A stretch of 64,000 nucleotides of DNA from Chloroflexales bacterium ZM16-3 (GTDB lineage Bacteria > Chloroflexota > Chloroflexia > Chloroflexales > Chloroflexaceae), in contig RYFE02000024.1 of the NCBI GenBank assembly GCA_004138175.2, positions 1 through 64,000 of the forward strand, given 5' to 3'. The position numbers and the translations under genes are program-made. Each line of letters opens with the position of its first letter. The stretch's first letter is position 1. Shown one piece after another: positions 27,273-36,240 of the stretch. Under the pieces are notes generated by a model, which saw only the letters and a list, made by a program, of their open reading frames with translations, was not told where the DNA came from and did no database searches.

Positions 27273-29966
27273 ATGAGCCATCCCCGCCACGCCCTGGCTA
27301 TGCTCGCCCTGATGCTGACCCTCGCCGCCTGCGCAGGCCCCGCGCCGACGCCCACGCAGTCGCCCGCCGCCGTCGCGCCCCCCACAGAGGCGATCGCGAC
27401 GGATCAGCCTGCCCCGACAGATGCCCCCCAGAGTGCCAGCCCGACCCCCGCCGCGATCGCCCCGCAGGTTGAGATCGGTGCGATCATGCCGCTAGACGTG
27501 GCCATGCCCGCTGGCTTCAAGCCCGCCGCTGGCCCCGGCTTCGCCGCCTTCCAGCCCGACAATACGCCGGTGGAGGCCAGTGTACAGGCCGAGCCGATCG
27601 CCCCCGACCTGGGCAATGTCAGCCTGACAGTGATCCTCTCGCCCGAGCAGCGCGCCCGCCTAGCCGAGAACGGCTTTGCGATCAGCCCGAGCGACACCAA
27701 AGAGTTCTACGAGATCTACGAGCGCGCCCGCTACGATAACGTCCCGGTCTTTGTGAGCAGCGACTCGCTCCTGCACACCTACCACCTGCTCTTCGACAAG
27801 GTGCTGCGCCGCGCCGAGACCAGCTCCTTCGCGCCCATGCTCGCCCGCCTCGACGCCGAGCTGCTCACGGCCTCGGTGGCCCAGTACGATGCGCTGGCCG
27901 GCACGCCCTGGGCCGAGGCCGCCCGGCGCAACGCGGCCTACTTCGCCGTGGCGGTCAAGCTGCTCAACCCTGACTGGCCGGTGCCCGCTGGGCTGGCCGA
28001 CCTGGCCGACCCCGACCTGGCCAGCATCGCGGCTCACGCCGGAATGGCCCCCTCGGCGATCTTCCCCGGCTACCAGCTCGGCGAGGACTGGAGCCAGTAT
28101 GTGCCGCGCGGCCACTACACCACCAGCGAGGAGCTGAAGCGCTACTTCCTGGCGATGATGTGGCACGGCCGCATGAGCTTCCGCGTCAGCGATGTCACCG
28201 AGAGCCGCCAGGCCGCCCTGCTCACCCTGGCCTACCAGCAGACCCAGGTGGACGGCATGCAGGCCGCCGCTGTCTGGGCCGGGATCTACGAGCCGACGGT
28301 GTTCTTTGTGGGCCGCAGCGATGACCTGACCCCCACGGAGTACGGCCAGGCACTCGCCTCGGCCTACGGCGATCTGGCGAGCCCGGCCGATCTGGTTGAC
28401 GAGGCGAAGTTCGCCGCCTTCCAGCAGGCCGCCGACGCGCTGCGCGCCCCGCAGATCCTGGGCATGCTGGTGACGGACGGCCAGACGCTGGGCGACACCC
28501 AGGGGCTGCGCTTTATGGGCCAGCGATTCGTGCCCGACGCCTTCATCTTCCAGCAACTGCTCGACCCGAAGGTGCCCGATCGTGGCCTGCCCAGCTCGCT
28601 GGATGTCTTCGCCGCGCTCGGCTCGGGCCGCGCCCTGGAGCACCTGACGGCGCGCGGCGACGCCGCGATGCTGAACTACGCCAGCCAGCTCGACATGCTG
28701 CGCTCCAGCTTCGCCAGCTATGGCGAGGATGTCTGGACGCAGAACCTCTACTGGACATGGATGCACAGCCTGCGCCCGCTGCTTGAGCCGAGCGGCGCGG
28801 GCTACCCGCAGTTTATGCGCTCGGACGCCTGGCTCGATAAGCAGCTGAACACGGCCCTCGGCTCCTACACCGAGCTGAAGCGCGACACCATCCTCTACGC
28901 CAAGCAGGTCTACGCCGAGCGCGGCTACGACTCTCTCCCGCCGCCTGAGCCTGAGCGACCAAAAGGTTATGTCGAGCCGGTACCGCTGCTGTTTACGCGC
29001 ATCGCCGCCCTAACCCAGATGACCATCGACGGGCTGGAGGGGCGCGGCCTGCTGGACGAGGGCGACAAGGCGGCCCTCAGCAAGATGAGCGAGATCGCCA
29101 CTCGGCTGGGCGCGATGTCTGCCCAGGAGCTGCGCGGCCAGACGCTGAGCGACGAGGACTACGAGTACATCCGCTTCTACGGTGCTGAGATCGAGTCGCT
29201 GGCCTTCTCCGCATCGGACGAGGGCGTCTACCAGGGACGCGGCGGATTCCCCGAGGGCGGCGACCCGCTCCAGGCCGCTGTGGTGGCCGACCTGGCCACA
29301 AACCCCGGCGCGGGCCAGGTGCTGGAGAACGGCGTCGGCCGGGTCTTTGAGATCTATGTTGTGGCCCCGATAAACGGCAAGCTGGTGCTGACGAAGGGCG
29401 GCGTCTTCTCGCACTACGAGTTCGCCCAGCCCATGGGCGACCGGCTGACGGACGAGGCATGGCGGGCGAAGCTGGACAGCGGCGACGCGCCGCCCCTGGC
29501 ATCCTGGACATCCAGCTTTATGGTGGAGCAGAACAGCGCGGGGCCGTTGGCCGACGCCATCCGGGCCTTTAACCTGGCCCTGGTGCAGGCATTCTGGTAC
29601 ACCGAATCCGACCCAGTAAAAGGCATGCTCAGCCCGACCGAGTTGGCCGACACGGATGCGTATATCGGCCGACTGAAGGCCGATGGGCAGTTTGTGGGCT
29701 CAACGCTGATCAGCATGCAGTTCCGCTCCTTCGACTTCCAGGACGCCGACCACGCCGTGGTGGCGACCCGCGAGACATGGAGCGATGAGCTGTATAACGG
29801 CTCGCCCTACTTCGAGGAGCAGGCGGGCAGCGAGCCGAAGCTGACCGGCGTGCGGCCGCCGTACACCACCGACGCCACCTACACCATGCGCCGCGAAGGC
29901 GAGGCATGGGTGATCGATACGATTGTCCTTAATCCAAACGCGCCGCCCGAGTGGCAGAGGCCGTAG
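27273..29966 (+). CDS. DUF3160-domain lipoprotein
   Basis: An 897-residue lipoprotein: signal peptide with lipobox LAAC (Cys 20), a Pro/Thr/Ala-rich linker to about residue 65, and a large DUF3160 domain. The family hallmark VFVSSDSLLHTYHLLFDKVL is at about residue 150. The fold appears largely helical with many Trp/Tyr. Function of the family is unknown; it is a surface or periplasmic-side protein. AAAGGAGAACCGCC sets the start, with the upstream bases matching the AATCTGCAA repeat family. A GTTGGGG heptamer array follows the stop codon directly. Confidence 0.85.
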   Translation: MSHPRHALAMLALMLTLAACAGPAPTPTQSPAAVAPPTEAIATDQPAPTDAPQSASPTPAAIAPQVEIGAIMPLDVAMPAGFKPAAGPGFAAFQPDNTPVEASVQAEPIAPDLGNVSLTVILSPEQRARLAENGFAISPSDTKEFYEIYERARYDNVPVFVSSDSLLHTYHLLFDKVLRRAETSSFAPMLARLDAELLTASVAQYDALAGTPWAEAARRNAAYFAVAVKLLNPDWPVPAGLADLADPDLASIAAHAGMAPSAIFPGYQLGEDWSQYVPRGHYTTSEELKRYFLAMMWHGRMSFRVSDVTESRQAALLTLAYQQTQVDGMQAAAVWAGIYEPTVFFVGRSDDLTPTEYGQALASAYGDLASPADLVDEAKFAAFQQAADALRAPQILGMLVTDGQTLGDTQGLRFMGQRFVPDAFIFQQLLDPKVPDRGLPSSLDVFAALGSGRALEHLTARGDAAMLNYASQLDMLRSSFASYGEDVWTQNLYWTWMHSLRPLLEPSGAGYPQFMRSDAWLDKQLNTALGSYTELKRDTILYAKQVYAERGYDSLPPPEPERPKGYVEPVPLLFTRIAALTQMTIDGLEGRGLLDEGDKAALSKMSEIATRLGAMSAQELRGQTLSDEDYEYIRFYGAEIESLAFSASDEGVYQGRGGFPEGGDPLQAAVVADLATNPGAGQVLENGVGRVFEIYVVAPINGKLVLTKGGVFSHYEFAQPMGDRLTDEAWRAKLDSGDAPPLASWTSSFMVEQNSAGPLADAIRAFNLALVQAFWYTESDPVKGMLSPTELADTDAYIGRLKADGQFVGSTLISMQFRSFDFQDADHAVVATRETWSDELYNGSPYFEEQAGSEPKLTGVRPPYTTDATYTMRREGEAWVIDTIVLNPNAPPEWQRP

Positions 29967-30180
29967 GAGTTGGGAGTTGGGGGTTGGGGGTTGGGGAGAG
30001 AGAGAAATACATGTACCCATGTAGCGCAAAAGTCACCCTGTCATACATGTCACGCTGAGCGAAGCGAAGCGTCCCGGTGTCACTATCGCTCGCCGGGACG
30101 CTTCGTTTCGCTCAGCGTGACAGGGCAAGTTTTTAGGTAGATATATGCATGCAGCTTTGCACCCCAACCCCCAACCCCTA
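29967..30180. repeat. Nested repeat: GTTGGGG/CCCCAAC arrays enclosing a MITE-like element
   Basis: Four GTTGGGR units (29967-29999) and the complementary CCCCCAA units (30161-30180) enclose copy 3 of the GTCACGCTGAGCG element (about 30022-30139). The right array lies inside the first codons of the CapA-like gene. Confidence 0.75.
30022..30139. mobile_element. MITE-like element, GTCACGCTGAGCG family, copy 3
   Basis: Contains the complementary cores GTCACGCTGAGCGAAGCGAA and TTCGTTTCGCTCAGCGTGAC, with weakly complementary outer ends (TAGCGCAAAAGTCACCCTGT against a diverged right end). Confidence 0.6.
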
Positions 30181-31827
30181 GCCCCCATCCTCCTCCTCCT
30201 CCTCCTCCTCACCTCCTGCGCCCCCGCCCCCACGTCGCAGGCCGAGCTCCCCGGATGGGGCGAGGTCTACCGGCGGGCGGGGTGGGCGGGCGGCCCGGCG
30301 CTCGATCTGCGCGCCGTGGGCGACGTGATGCTGGCCCGCCACGTAGGCGAGCAGGTCGCCCGCGATGGGCCGGGCGCGCCCTTCTCCCTCATGGGCGACC
30401 TGCTCGACGGCGACCTGGCGCTGGGCAACCTGGAGAGCCCGCTGACAGACAGGCGCGACGCCGTGCGCCCAGGGCCGTATCGGCTGCTGGCCGACCCGGC
30501 GCTGGCCCCGACCCTGTCCACGGTCGGATTCGACGCCCTGGGCCTGGCGAATAACCACGGGCTCGACGGCGGCCCCGCTGGCCTGGCCGACTCGCTGGCC
30601 GCCCTGCGCGCCGCTGGCCTGACACCCCTCGGCGCGGGGGACAGCCAGGCTGCGGCGCTAACACCGACAATGCTAGATATCGGCGGGATGCGCGTGGCCC
30701 TGCTGGCGCTCAACGATGTGCTTGACCCCGCCGACGGAGAGGCATCCCTGGCCCCCGCCGATGGCCAGACCTGGCAAAACCCCGACTTCCTCGGCTGCGG
30801 CGAGCCGTGCCCAGCCGGGCGGGCATGGCTGGGGCCGAAGGCTCTGGAGGCTGTAGCCGCCGCCCGCGCCCGCGCCGACGCCGTAACCGTTCTGATCCAC
30901 TGGGGCGTGGAGTATGCCGGGGAGCCATCGGCGCGACAGCGGGCATGGGCCGGGCGTCTGGTGGCCGCTGGGGCCGATCTGGTGATCGGCGCACACCCGC
31001 ACGTCGTCCAGCCCACCGAGCTGGTGACGGCGGGCGGGCGCGTGGGGCTTGTGGCCTACTCTCTGGGAAACTTTGTCTTCGACGGCCCAGCAGACCCGGC
31101 GATCAGCGGCGGCATAGCTGTGCGCGTGCTCCTCGACAAGAGCGGCGTCGCCCTCGCCCAGTCCATGCCCCTGGAGGTATCCGGCGGGCGGCCCCGGCCT
31201 ATGGCGAAGAATCCGGAATCATCGGCATGGGCATGGGATGGCACGACGGGACAGCCGGTGACAATCCCGCCGACCACGGCCATCCCGCCGCGCCCCATGC
31301 GCCTGCCAATCGACCTGCGCGGAAACGGGACACCCCTCTGGGCCAAGCTCAACGGCGACGGGGTCGTCACCCTGCGCGATGGCGAGACCCCCGATGCACC
31401 GCTGGCCTGGACAAACGAGTCGCCGGGGTGGCGATTCACCCGCATCGCCGCAGGCGACCCTAACGACGACGGGCGGCAGGAGCTGCTGCTGCTGCTCTGG
31501 CAGAAGGACGACACAGGCCAGCTGCGCTCGCAGCCCTACCTGCTGGGCTGGCGCGGCGGGCGATTCCAGATCATCTGGGGCGGATCGGCCACGGCCAGGC
31601 CCATCCAGGACTTCGCCGCCGCCGACCTGGATGGCGACGGGCGGGCGGAGTTGGCAGTGCTGGAGGGCGGCCAGCGGCCCGGCGACCCCGGCGATACAGT
31701 GTCGGTCTGGCGCTGGCACGGCTGGGGCTTCCAGCGCGAGTGGGGCTCGCCGTCGGGGGCGTGGCGCTCCCTGGCGCTGGCCGATGTGGATGCCGACGGG
31801 CACCAGGAAATTGTGGCGGTGCCGTAG
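30145..31827 (+). CDS. CapA-family metallophosphatase-like lipoprotein with C-terminal VCBS/FG-GAP-like repeats
   Basis: A 560-residue lipoprotein. The signal peptide has seven leucines encoded by a CTC run and a lipobox-like LTSC (Cys 25). The PgsA/CapA domain shows AVGDVMLARHVG, GNLESPLTD, LGLANNHGLDGG, VLIHWGVEYAGEPSARQR, GAHPHVVQPTEL and YSLGNFVFD, all family hallmarks of proteins tied to poly-gamma-glutamate capsule or related surface functions. After residue ~380 come Asp-rich repeats such as AADLDGDGRAELAVLEGG and ADVDADGHQEIVAVP, typical of FG-GAP/VCBS repeats. Residues ~6-13 are encoded by a CCCCCAA heptamer array, so the N terminus was rebuilt by repeat DNA. Confidence 0.87.
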   Translation: MHAALHPNPQPLAPILLLLLLLTSCAPAPTSQAELPGWGEVYRRAGWAGGPALDLRAVGDVMLARHVGEQVARDGPGAPFSLMGDLLDGDLALGNLESPLTDRRDAVRPGPYRLLADPALAPTLSTVGFDALGLANNHGLDGGPAGLADSLAALRAAGLTPLGAGDSQAAALTPTMLDIGGMRVALLALNDVLDPADGEASLAPADGQTWQNPDFLGCGEPCPAGRAWLGPKALEAVAAARARADAVTVLIHWGVEYAGEPSARQRAWAGRLVAAGADLVIGAHPHVVQPTELVTAGGRVGLVAYSLGNFVFDGPADPAISGGIAVRVLLDKSGVALAQSMPLEVSGGRPRPMAKNPESSAWAWDGTTGQPVTIPPTTAIPPRPMRLPIDLRGNGTPLWAKLNGDGVVTLRDGETPDAPLAWTNESPGWRFTRIAAGDPNDDGRQELLLLLWQKDDTGQLRSQPYLLGWRGGRFQIIWGGSATARPIQDFAAADLDGDGRAELAVLEGGQRPGDPGDTVSVWRWHGWGFQREWGSPSGAWRSLALADVDADGHQEIVAVP

Positions 31828-31868
31828 GGACAGACAGGGAAGCAGATCTTTTTAAGTGCCCCACGCCG

Positions 31869-31946
31869 CATGTCACGCTGAGCGAAGCGAAGCGTCCCGA
31901 CCGTGGTATGGGCTACAGGGACGCTTCACTTCACTCAGCGTGACAG
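31869..31946. mobile_element. MITE-like element core, GTCACGCTGAGCG family, copy 4
   Basis: ATGTCACGCTGAGCGAAGCG is paired with a slightly diverged right core (CTTCACTTCACTCAGCGTGA). Outer ends are not recognisable. It lies between convergent genes. Confidence 0.6.
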
Positions 31947-31960
31947 GTCACCCGCATCCC

Positions 31961-32554
31961 TTACACCCTGGCCGGATGGCGCAGGGGCGGGCCGCTCATG
32001 TCGAACGCCTCCCAGTCGCCCCGCTTCCAGAAACGCTGCTGGGAGTCCACCTCCTCAGCACCTGATCGCCGCAGCTGCTCCGCAATCACCTCCGCCTGCG
32101 AATCCTCCGCCCGCACCGCCACCATCGTCTCACCGTGCTCAACACCCCGCGTATAGGTGCGGGCCTGTAGATCCGTGCGCGACTCACCGATCAGCGAGCC
32201 AGCCACGCTAAACACGCTGGCGCAGAGCCCGGCCCATGCCACGGCTGAGCCAATCACCATCGCCGATACACCAAAGAACGTCGTCATCGGGCCAATGTTG
32301 ATGACCGGCGTTGCCCCGGCCCCGGAGAGGGCAATCAGCGCAAACGAGAGCCCCAGCAGCGCCCCAAACACCGTCCCGATCAGCGCACCCAGCAGCGCGC
32401 CGCGCAGCGCGCCGCGCACCTTGGCGACCTGATGGATTGCCAGGTCGTCTACGATGAGGCTGATCTGGTCGCGGCCAACCCCAGCGTCGCCGAGTGAGGC
32501 GATAGCCAACTCCGAGCTGTGCCGCTGGTCGATAAGTCCAACTACCATACGCAT
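31961..32554 (-). CDS. Putative general-stress membrane-associated protein (YflT-like N domain)
   Basis: A 197-residue protein. The first ~40 residues (MVVGLIDQRHSSELAIASLG, DAGVGRDQISLIVDD) resemble the heat-induced stress protein YflT/DUF1269-type domain. Then come two Gly/Ala-rich hydrophobic segments (about 48-75 and 85-120), a glycine-zipper-like region, and a second alpha/beta segment (HGETMVAVRAEDSQAEVIAEQL) that may repeat the first fold. The function is unknown; proteins of this layout are often stress-induced. AAGGAG sets the start at 32554. Confidence 0.5.
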   Translation of the reverse strand: MRMVVGLIDQRHSSELAIASLGDAGVGRDQISLIVDDLAIHQVAKVRGALRGALLGALIGTVFGALLGLSFALIALSGAGATPVINIGPMTTFFGVSAMVIGSAVAWAGLCASVFSVAGSLIGESRTDLQARTYTRGVEHGETMVAVRAEDSQAEVIAEQLRRSGAEEVDSQQRFWKRGDWEAFDMSGPPLRHPARV

Positions 32555-32794
32555 TGTATTCTCCTTCTGTGAGGAGGGCGGGCCGGTGCGGTCACCTCCT
32601 GCTGGATAGCATTTCGATCACCAGCGGAGATAGCACAATCTGTGCCAGACATGGCGTCAGGGTGAACCAGCGTCCTCGGCTGCGGTGCGAGCAGATAAGC
32701 GTATCTTCATTTAAGCCGGAGCATTTCTCATCAACTTGTTCATATTAAGAGCGTATTATCTCGATATTAAGAAACTCGATGCGTAATGTCTACG

Positions 32795-32810
32795 GATCAC
32801 ACTTGTGATC
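32795..32810. promoter_or_regulatory. GATCAC-N4-GTGATC palindrome
   Basis: A perfect 6-4-6 inverted repeat about 37 bp upstream of the membrane protein ATG, close to A/T-rich TATATAG sequence. It could be an operator for a helix-turn-helix regulator. The rest of the 32555-32846 gap shows nothing else. Confidence 0.35.
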
Positions 32811-32846
32811 AGCCTATATAGTAGGATATCCGAGAGGAATATTCGT

Positions 32847-34007
32847 ATGGAAGCGTCTGTAGCAAGGGTCAACTCGCTATTTACTAGCCGAAAAGCGCGT
32901 GCATTTACCCTCATGTGTGTAACTCTGGGATCTGTTTTCTTAATCGACCTCTTCATGCAGTACCAGCAGATCGAGGTGGGGACGTCAGCGATCCGCACAC
33001 CGCTATACATTATCCGCGGCCTGTTCGCTACGAACGTCCCTCACTTTACAGCACTGTACCTGATTCGTTCCTTGCTCATCGCATTGGGAACGGCCACCTT
33101 TGTCGCTGCGCTCAGTGAGCCAAGGGATCCGGCCAGCATGATCACAGCGCAGGTAACCAATGAGCCGACTGAGTTAATGTTTAAGCGGATGCGCTTTTGG
33201 ATCTGGTTAGTGATCGCTATGGGGGCGGTAAGCCTGGTGACATTCATTGTTCAGCCGAAAATATTTTCCAGGCTAGCAGTTGAAGACGGTGTGGTAGAGA
33301 CTTTTTCTGCATTAGGCTACTTCGCATCAGTCATAGTACTTATCTCGACGTCTTTCGTACTCCTGCGGCGCAATGTCCCATACCGCAAGCTGTCGATTAC
33401 TCTGGCGCTCGGCGGGGCATTTGTGCTCTTTATCATGGGCGGCGAAGAGATCTCCTGGGGGCAGCGCATCTTCGATATCGCCACGCCAGACACCTTTGTG
33501 GGCAACCACCAGGGCGAGATGAACCTGCATAACTTCGCAGCTAACACACTGGAGAGCATTTTCTACTTCCTAGCGACGGTGTGGCTGGTGATTATTCCCT
33601 TCATCAATAGCCGCACCGGCTTCTTCCAGCGGTTTCGCCCGCTTGCGCTTTTTGTCCCAGCGCAGTTCCTCATCTTTATTGGTGTACTCGCAACAGCGTA
33701 TAATTATGACAAGTGGGACATCGGGCTGATGCAGTTCTGCTTCTTCATCTCGCTATTCGTGCTCCTGCAATTCCAGCGAGATGACTCACGCGCAGTGGCG
33801 AGCAAGGAGATGGTGATCGCGCTGATCGTGCTTCTTGTCGGATCACAGATCGCCTTTATCGCCTTTGGCAACAATTTGAGGCGCGTGTGGGACCCGACCG
33901 AGTACAGAGAGATGTTCATCCCGTTTGGCTATATGGTATACAGCCTGGATGTATTCCAGCGCGCACGGCATACCCAAAGCATAGCGAAGACCACGACAGC
34001 ACGCTAG
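32847..34007 (+). CDS. Orphan polytopic membrane protein with GGEEISWGQRIF motif
   Basis: A 386-residue membrane protein with about nine hydrophobic segments. A conserved-looking extramembrane block near residue 195, FIMGGEEISWGQRIF followed by FVGNHQGEMNLHNFAANT, is rich in Glu, His and Trp and could form an active or metal site. I recall this motif from uncharacterised bacterial membrane proteins but cannot name a family. Base and codon use are visibly more AT-rich than the neighbours (for example AGC/ATA/TTA codons are frequent), hinting at recent acquisition. AGAGGA eight bases before ATG 32847 sets the start. Confidence 0.6.
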   Translation: MEASVARVNSLFTSRKARAFTLMCVTLGSVFLIDLFMQYQQIEVGTSAIRTPLYIIRGLFATNVPHFTALYLIRSLLIALGTATFVAALSEPRDPASMITAQVTNEPTELMFKRMRFWIWLVIAMGAVSLVTFIVQPKIFSRLAVEDGVVETFSALGYFASVIVLISTSFVLLRRNVPYRKLSITLALGGAFVLFIMGGEEISWGQRIFDIATPDTFVGNHQGEMNLHNFAANTLESIFYFLATVWLVIIPFINSRTGFFQRFRPLALFVPAQFLIFIGVLATAYNYDKWDIGLMQFCFFISLFVLLQFQRDDSRAVASKEMVIALIVLLVGSQIAFIAFGNNLRRVWDPTEYREMFIPFGYMVYSLDVFQRARHTQSIAKTTTAR

Positions 34008-34027
34008 GGCAACTCCGGCTAACCCGC

Positions 34028-34076
34028 ATCGGATACAGAAAGGCACCAGCTAAGCTGGTGCCTTTCTGTATCCGAT
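34028..34076. terminator. Perfect 23-bp hairpin between convergent genes
   Basis: Arms 34028-34050 and 34054-34076 are exact complements around TAA; apex ACCAGCTAAGCTGGT. Probably terminates both the membrane protein and the HD-CHAD genes. Confidence 0.65.
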
Positions 34077-34094
34077 AAGCCAGTATCTTGCTAC

Positions 34095-35618
34095 CTACAG
34101 CTTGACGATCAACTCCATAAGCTTACGGCGGTAGGTGGCGCTGCCGACCTTCTCCCAGCGGGCGGGGATGACGCCGATTGCTGCCTGTCGCTGGGTCTCG
34201 CGGAGGGAGAGGTATGCGGCGGCGGCGGCTCTGGCCTCTTCGCCAAGGTTCGCCGAGGACAGCGTATTCTGCGCCACCTCGATATCATTCAGGGTGCCGA
34301 GCTCGTCCTGGAGGCGGGCCAGATGGGCGACAGCCAGCGCGGCGCGCTCGCCGAAGCTATCGGCGAAGAGCTCCAGCACGTAGCGCAGCTTCTTGGCGTC
34401 GATGCGCAGAGCGTGCATCGCCTTGCCCTCAAGGGGCACTCCACCTCGGTCGTGCGAGCGGAGAGCCTCGTACTGTCGCCAGATCGTGGAGCCCGCCAGG
34501 TCACGCACGCGGGGCGCTGCATCCCAGCCGTCGTCGCTATTCATCAGTTCGGCGAAGGCAACCTTGAAGCTGTTGTGATCCTCGCTGTCGAACATCGTGA
34601 TCAGGCGGGCGTAGGCTCGGGCGCGCTCTGCGCCAATGGCGGCGGCGAGATCATCGAGCCCGGCGCTCAGCTCCTCGGGCAGCTGGCCCCGGCTCTCGGC
34701 CAGATGGGCCAGAAGCACGTCGCGGTCACGCACTGCGCCAGCGGCATCAGCCAGGCTGCGGATGGCCTTCTGGATGGGCTTCACCCGCGCAGTCGGGGCC
34801 ACGGGCGCGAGCAGGCGCAGGGTGGCCCGCAGGCGGCGGGAGGTCACCCGCAAGGCGTGGACATCTTCGATCTCGCGGTCGGCGCGCACGGCGCGCTCGA
34901 CGGACAGCAGGCGTCGCAGGTGACGACGCAGGAGGACGCGGCCCAGATCAGCGAGGGGAACATCGGAGGCGGCATACCAAGGCGCGAGCAGGGGCTCGCC
35001 CTTTTCCTCGGCCGCATCTGCGACATCTGGCTTGTCCTCGGTCGCGGGCGCGGTGACGGACAGAGTCTCGCCAAACACCCTGCGCCAGAGGTCGGCCTTC
35101 TCCGTCGCCCGCACGCCATCATCGGCGGCGTGGGGGCCACCCAGGCGCAGCAGCAGGCCGCCTTCGACATCCTCCACGCCGATCAGGCTCGTCGTCTGCG
35201 AATGACTATCGTCCAGGCCGTCGGCGACGCGCAGGATCGCGGAGAGCTGGAGCGCAGCCTGCTGGCTCTTCTTGCCGAGGCTGAGGAAGGTCGGCTCAAT
35301 CTGGGGGCGCACCTTCTTGCGGTGGAAGGCCACCAGACAGGCGATAATCTGCTGGTCGCGATGGCTCAGGTCGTCCAGGGGGTGGCGGAGGACAATATCA
35401 CGGCCCACCAGATGGTGCTCGGGCGGGTCGGTAGTCATGCCGACATTGTGGAGAAGGGCGCCGGACTCAAGGAGCGGGCGAAGGCGGCCAGGAAGCGCGT
35501 GGCGTGCGGACATCGCATCGAACAGTGTCAAGGAGAGATCGGCGACATGGCGCGCATGGGGCATATCGACACGGTACACATCGAGGAGATCGGCGATCTC
35601 ATCGGTTGTATGAACCAT
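34095..35618 (-). CDS. HD-domain and CHAD-domain fusion protein
   Basis: A 507-residue protein. Residues ~1-190 resemble the HD domain at the C terminus of Ppx/GppA exopolyphosphatases (ARHVADLSLTLFDA, ESGALLHNVGM, HHLVGRDIVLRHPLDDLSHRDQQIIACLVAFHRKK, LRVADGLDDSHSQ). The remainder is a CHAD domain, helical and rich in conserved His/Arg (VHALRVTSRRLRATLRLL, MHALRIDAKKLRYVLELF) that bind polyphosphate. It overlaps the CYTH gene by one base (TGATG), so the two are coupled. Together they suggest a polyphosphate or triphosphate role, consistent with the Pho-box-like site upstream. Confidence 0.85.
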   Translation of the reverse strand: MVHTTDEIADLLDVYRVDMPHARHVADLSLTLFDAMSARHALPGRLRPLLESGALLHNVGMTTDPPEHHLVGRDIVLRHPLDDLSHRDQQIIACLVAFHRKKVRPQIEPTFLSLGKKSQQAALQLSAILRVADGLDDSHSQTTSLIGVEDVEGGLLLRLGGPHAADDGVRATEKADLWRRVFGETLSVTAPATEDKPDVADAAEEKGEPLLAPWYAASDVPLADLGRVLLRRHLRRLLSVERAVRADREIEDVHALRVTSRRLRATLRLLAPVAPTARVKPIQKAIRSLADAAGAVRDRDVLLAHLAESRGQLPEELSAGLDDLAAAIGAERARAYARLITMFDSEDHNSFKVAFAELMNSDDGWDAAPRVRDLAGSTIWRQYEALRSHDRGGVPLEGKAMHALRIDAKKLRYVLELFADSFGERAALAVAHLARLQDELGTLNDIEVAQNTLSSANLGEEARAAAAAYLSLRETQRQAAIGVIPARWEKVGSATYRRKLMELIVKL

Positions 35619-36229
35619 CAATGATCCTCCAGAAGCGCGAGGGCGCGCTGTAGCTTCGAGCGTGGCTCAGGGCGCAGGTCGATAAACTCGCGTAGCGCCT
35701 CGGCGAGGGCGGCCAGATCGGACTCTGATCCGGCGGGGAGCAGCTCGATCTCCAGCTCGCTGAAGGGTTCGGCGCGCTCGCCTGCGTGGAGCACGCCGCG
35801 GTCAAGGCTAATCTCAGCGACAGACTGATCCTGGTAGCTGGCGATGATCACCGAGCGACGGGTGTGAATGGTGATTGTGGGGAACAGGGGTGCCGCACCG
35901 ATCAGGGCCATAGCCAGCTCGCGGGCCGGGCCGGCGGGCCATGTGCGCGGGTCGGGGTCGGCGTGAGGGAACTCATACTCGGCGCGGCGATGCAATCCCT
36001 CGCTCACCTCAGCCGGACCCTTGAGGGTAAGGAGCGTGCGCCCGGCGACATCGCGCAGGCGTAGGCCGTAGCGGGCCTGGCCGAGGCGGCGGTCAGCGGT
36101 ATCGAAGTAGCGGTTCTGCTGGCGCTGCGGCTCGGGCTCCGCGTGAAGGATATAGGGGCCGAGCTGGCTAAGCGCAGACACCACCTCCAGGTCGCCCGAA
36201 CTGACCGCGTATTTCGCCTCAACTTCCAT
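35618..36229 (-). CDS. CYTH-domain protein (triphosphate tunnel metalloenzyme)
   Basis: A 203-residue CYTH domain. It opens with MEVEAKYAV, the ExExK signature, and has alternating charged strands (NRYFDTADRRLGQARYGLRLRD, TLLTLKGPAE, RRAEYEFP, FSELEIELLP, RSKLQRALALL) forming the basic tunnel that binds inorganic or organic triphosphates with metal. Possible activities are triphosphatase, thiamine-triphosphatase or adenylate cyclase. CYTH followed by HD-CHAD is a split form of the CYTH-CHAD architecture. ATG 36229 matches the family start; no good ribosome site precedes it and the predicted leader is very short. Confidence 0.88.
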   Translation of the reverse strand: MEVEAKYAVSSGDLEVVSALSQLGPYILHAEPEPQRQQNRYFDTADRRLGQARYGLRLRDVAGRTLLTLKGPAEVSEGLHRRAEYEFPHADPDPRTWPAGPARELAMALIGAAPLFPTITIHTRRSVIIASYQDQSVAEISLDRGVLHAGERAEPFSELEIELLPAGSESDLAALAEALREFIDLRPEPRSKLQRALALLEDH

Positions 36230-36240
36230 ATGTGTAGGGA

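Noticed and set aside
32555-32846. A tRNA gene in the more AT-rich gap
   Set aside because: No T-loop GTTCRA pattern or acceptor stem pairing was found here or elsewhere in the window.
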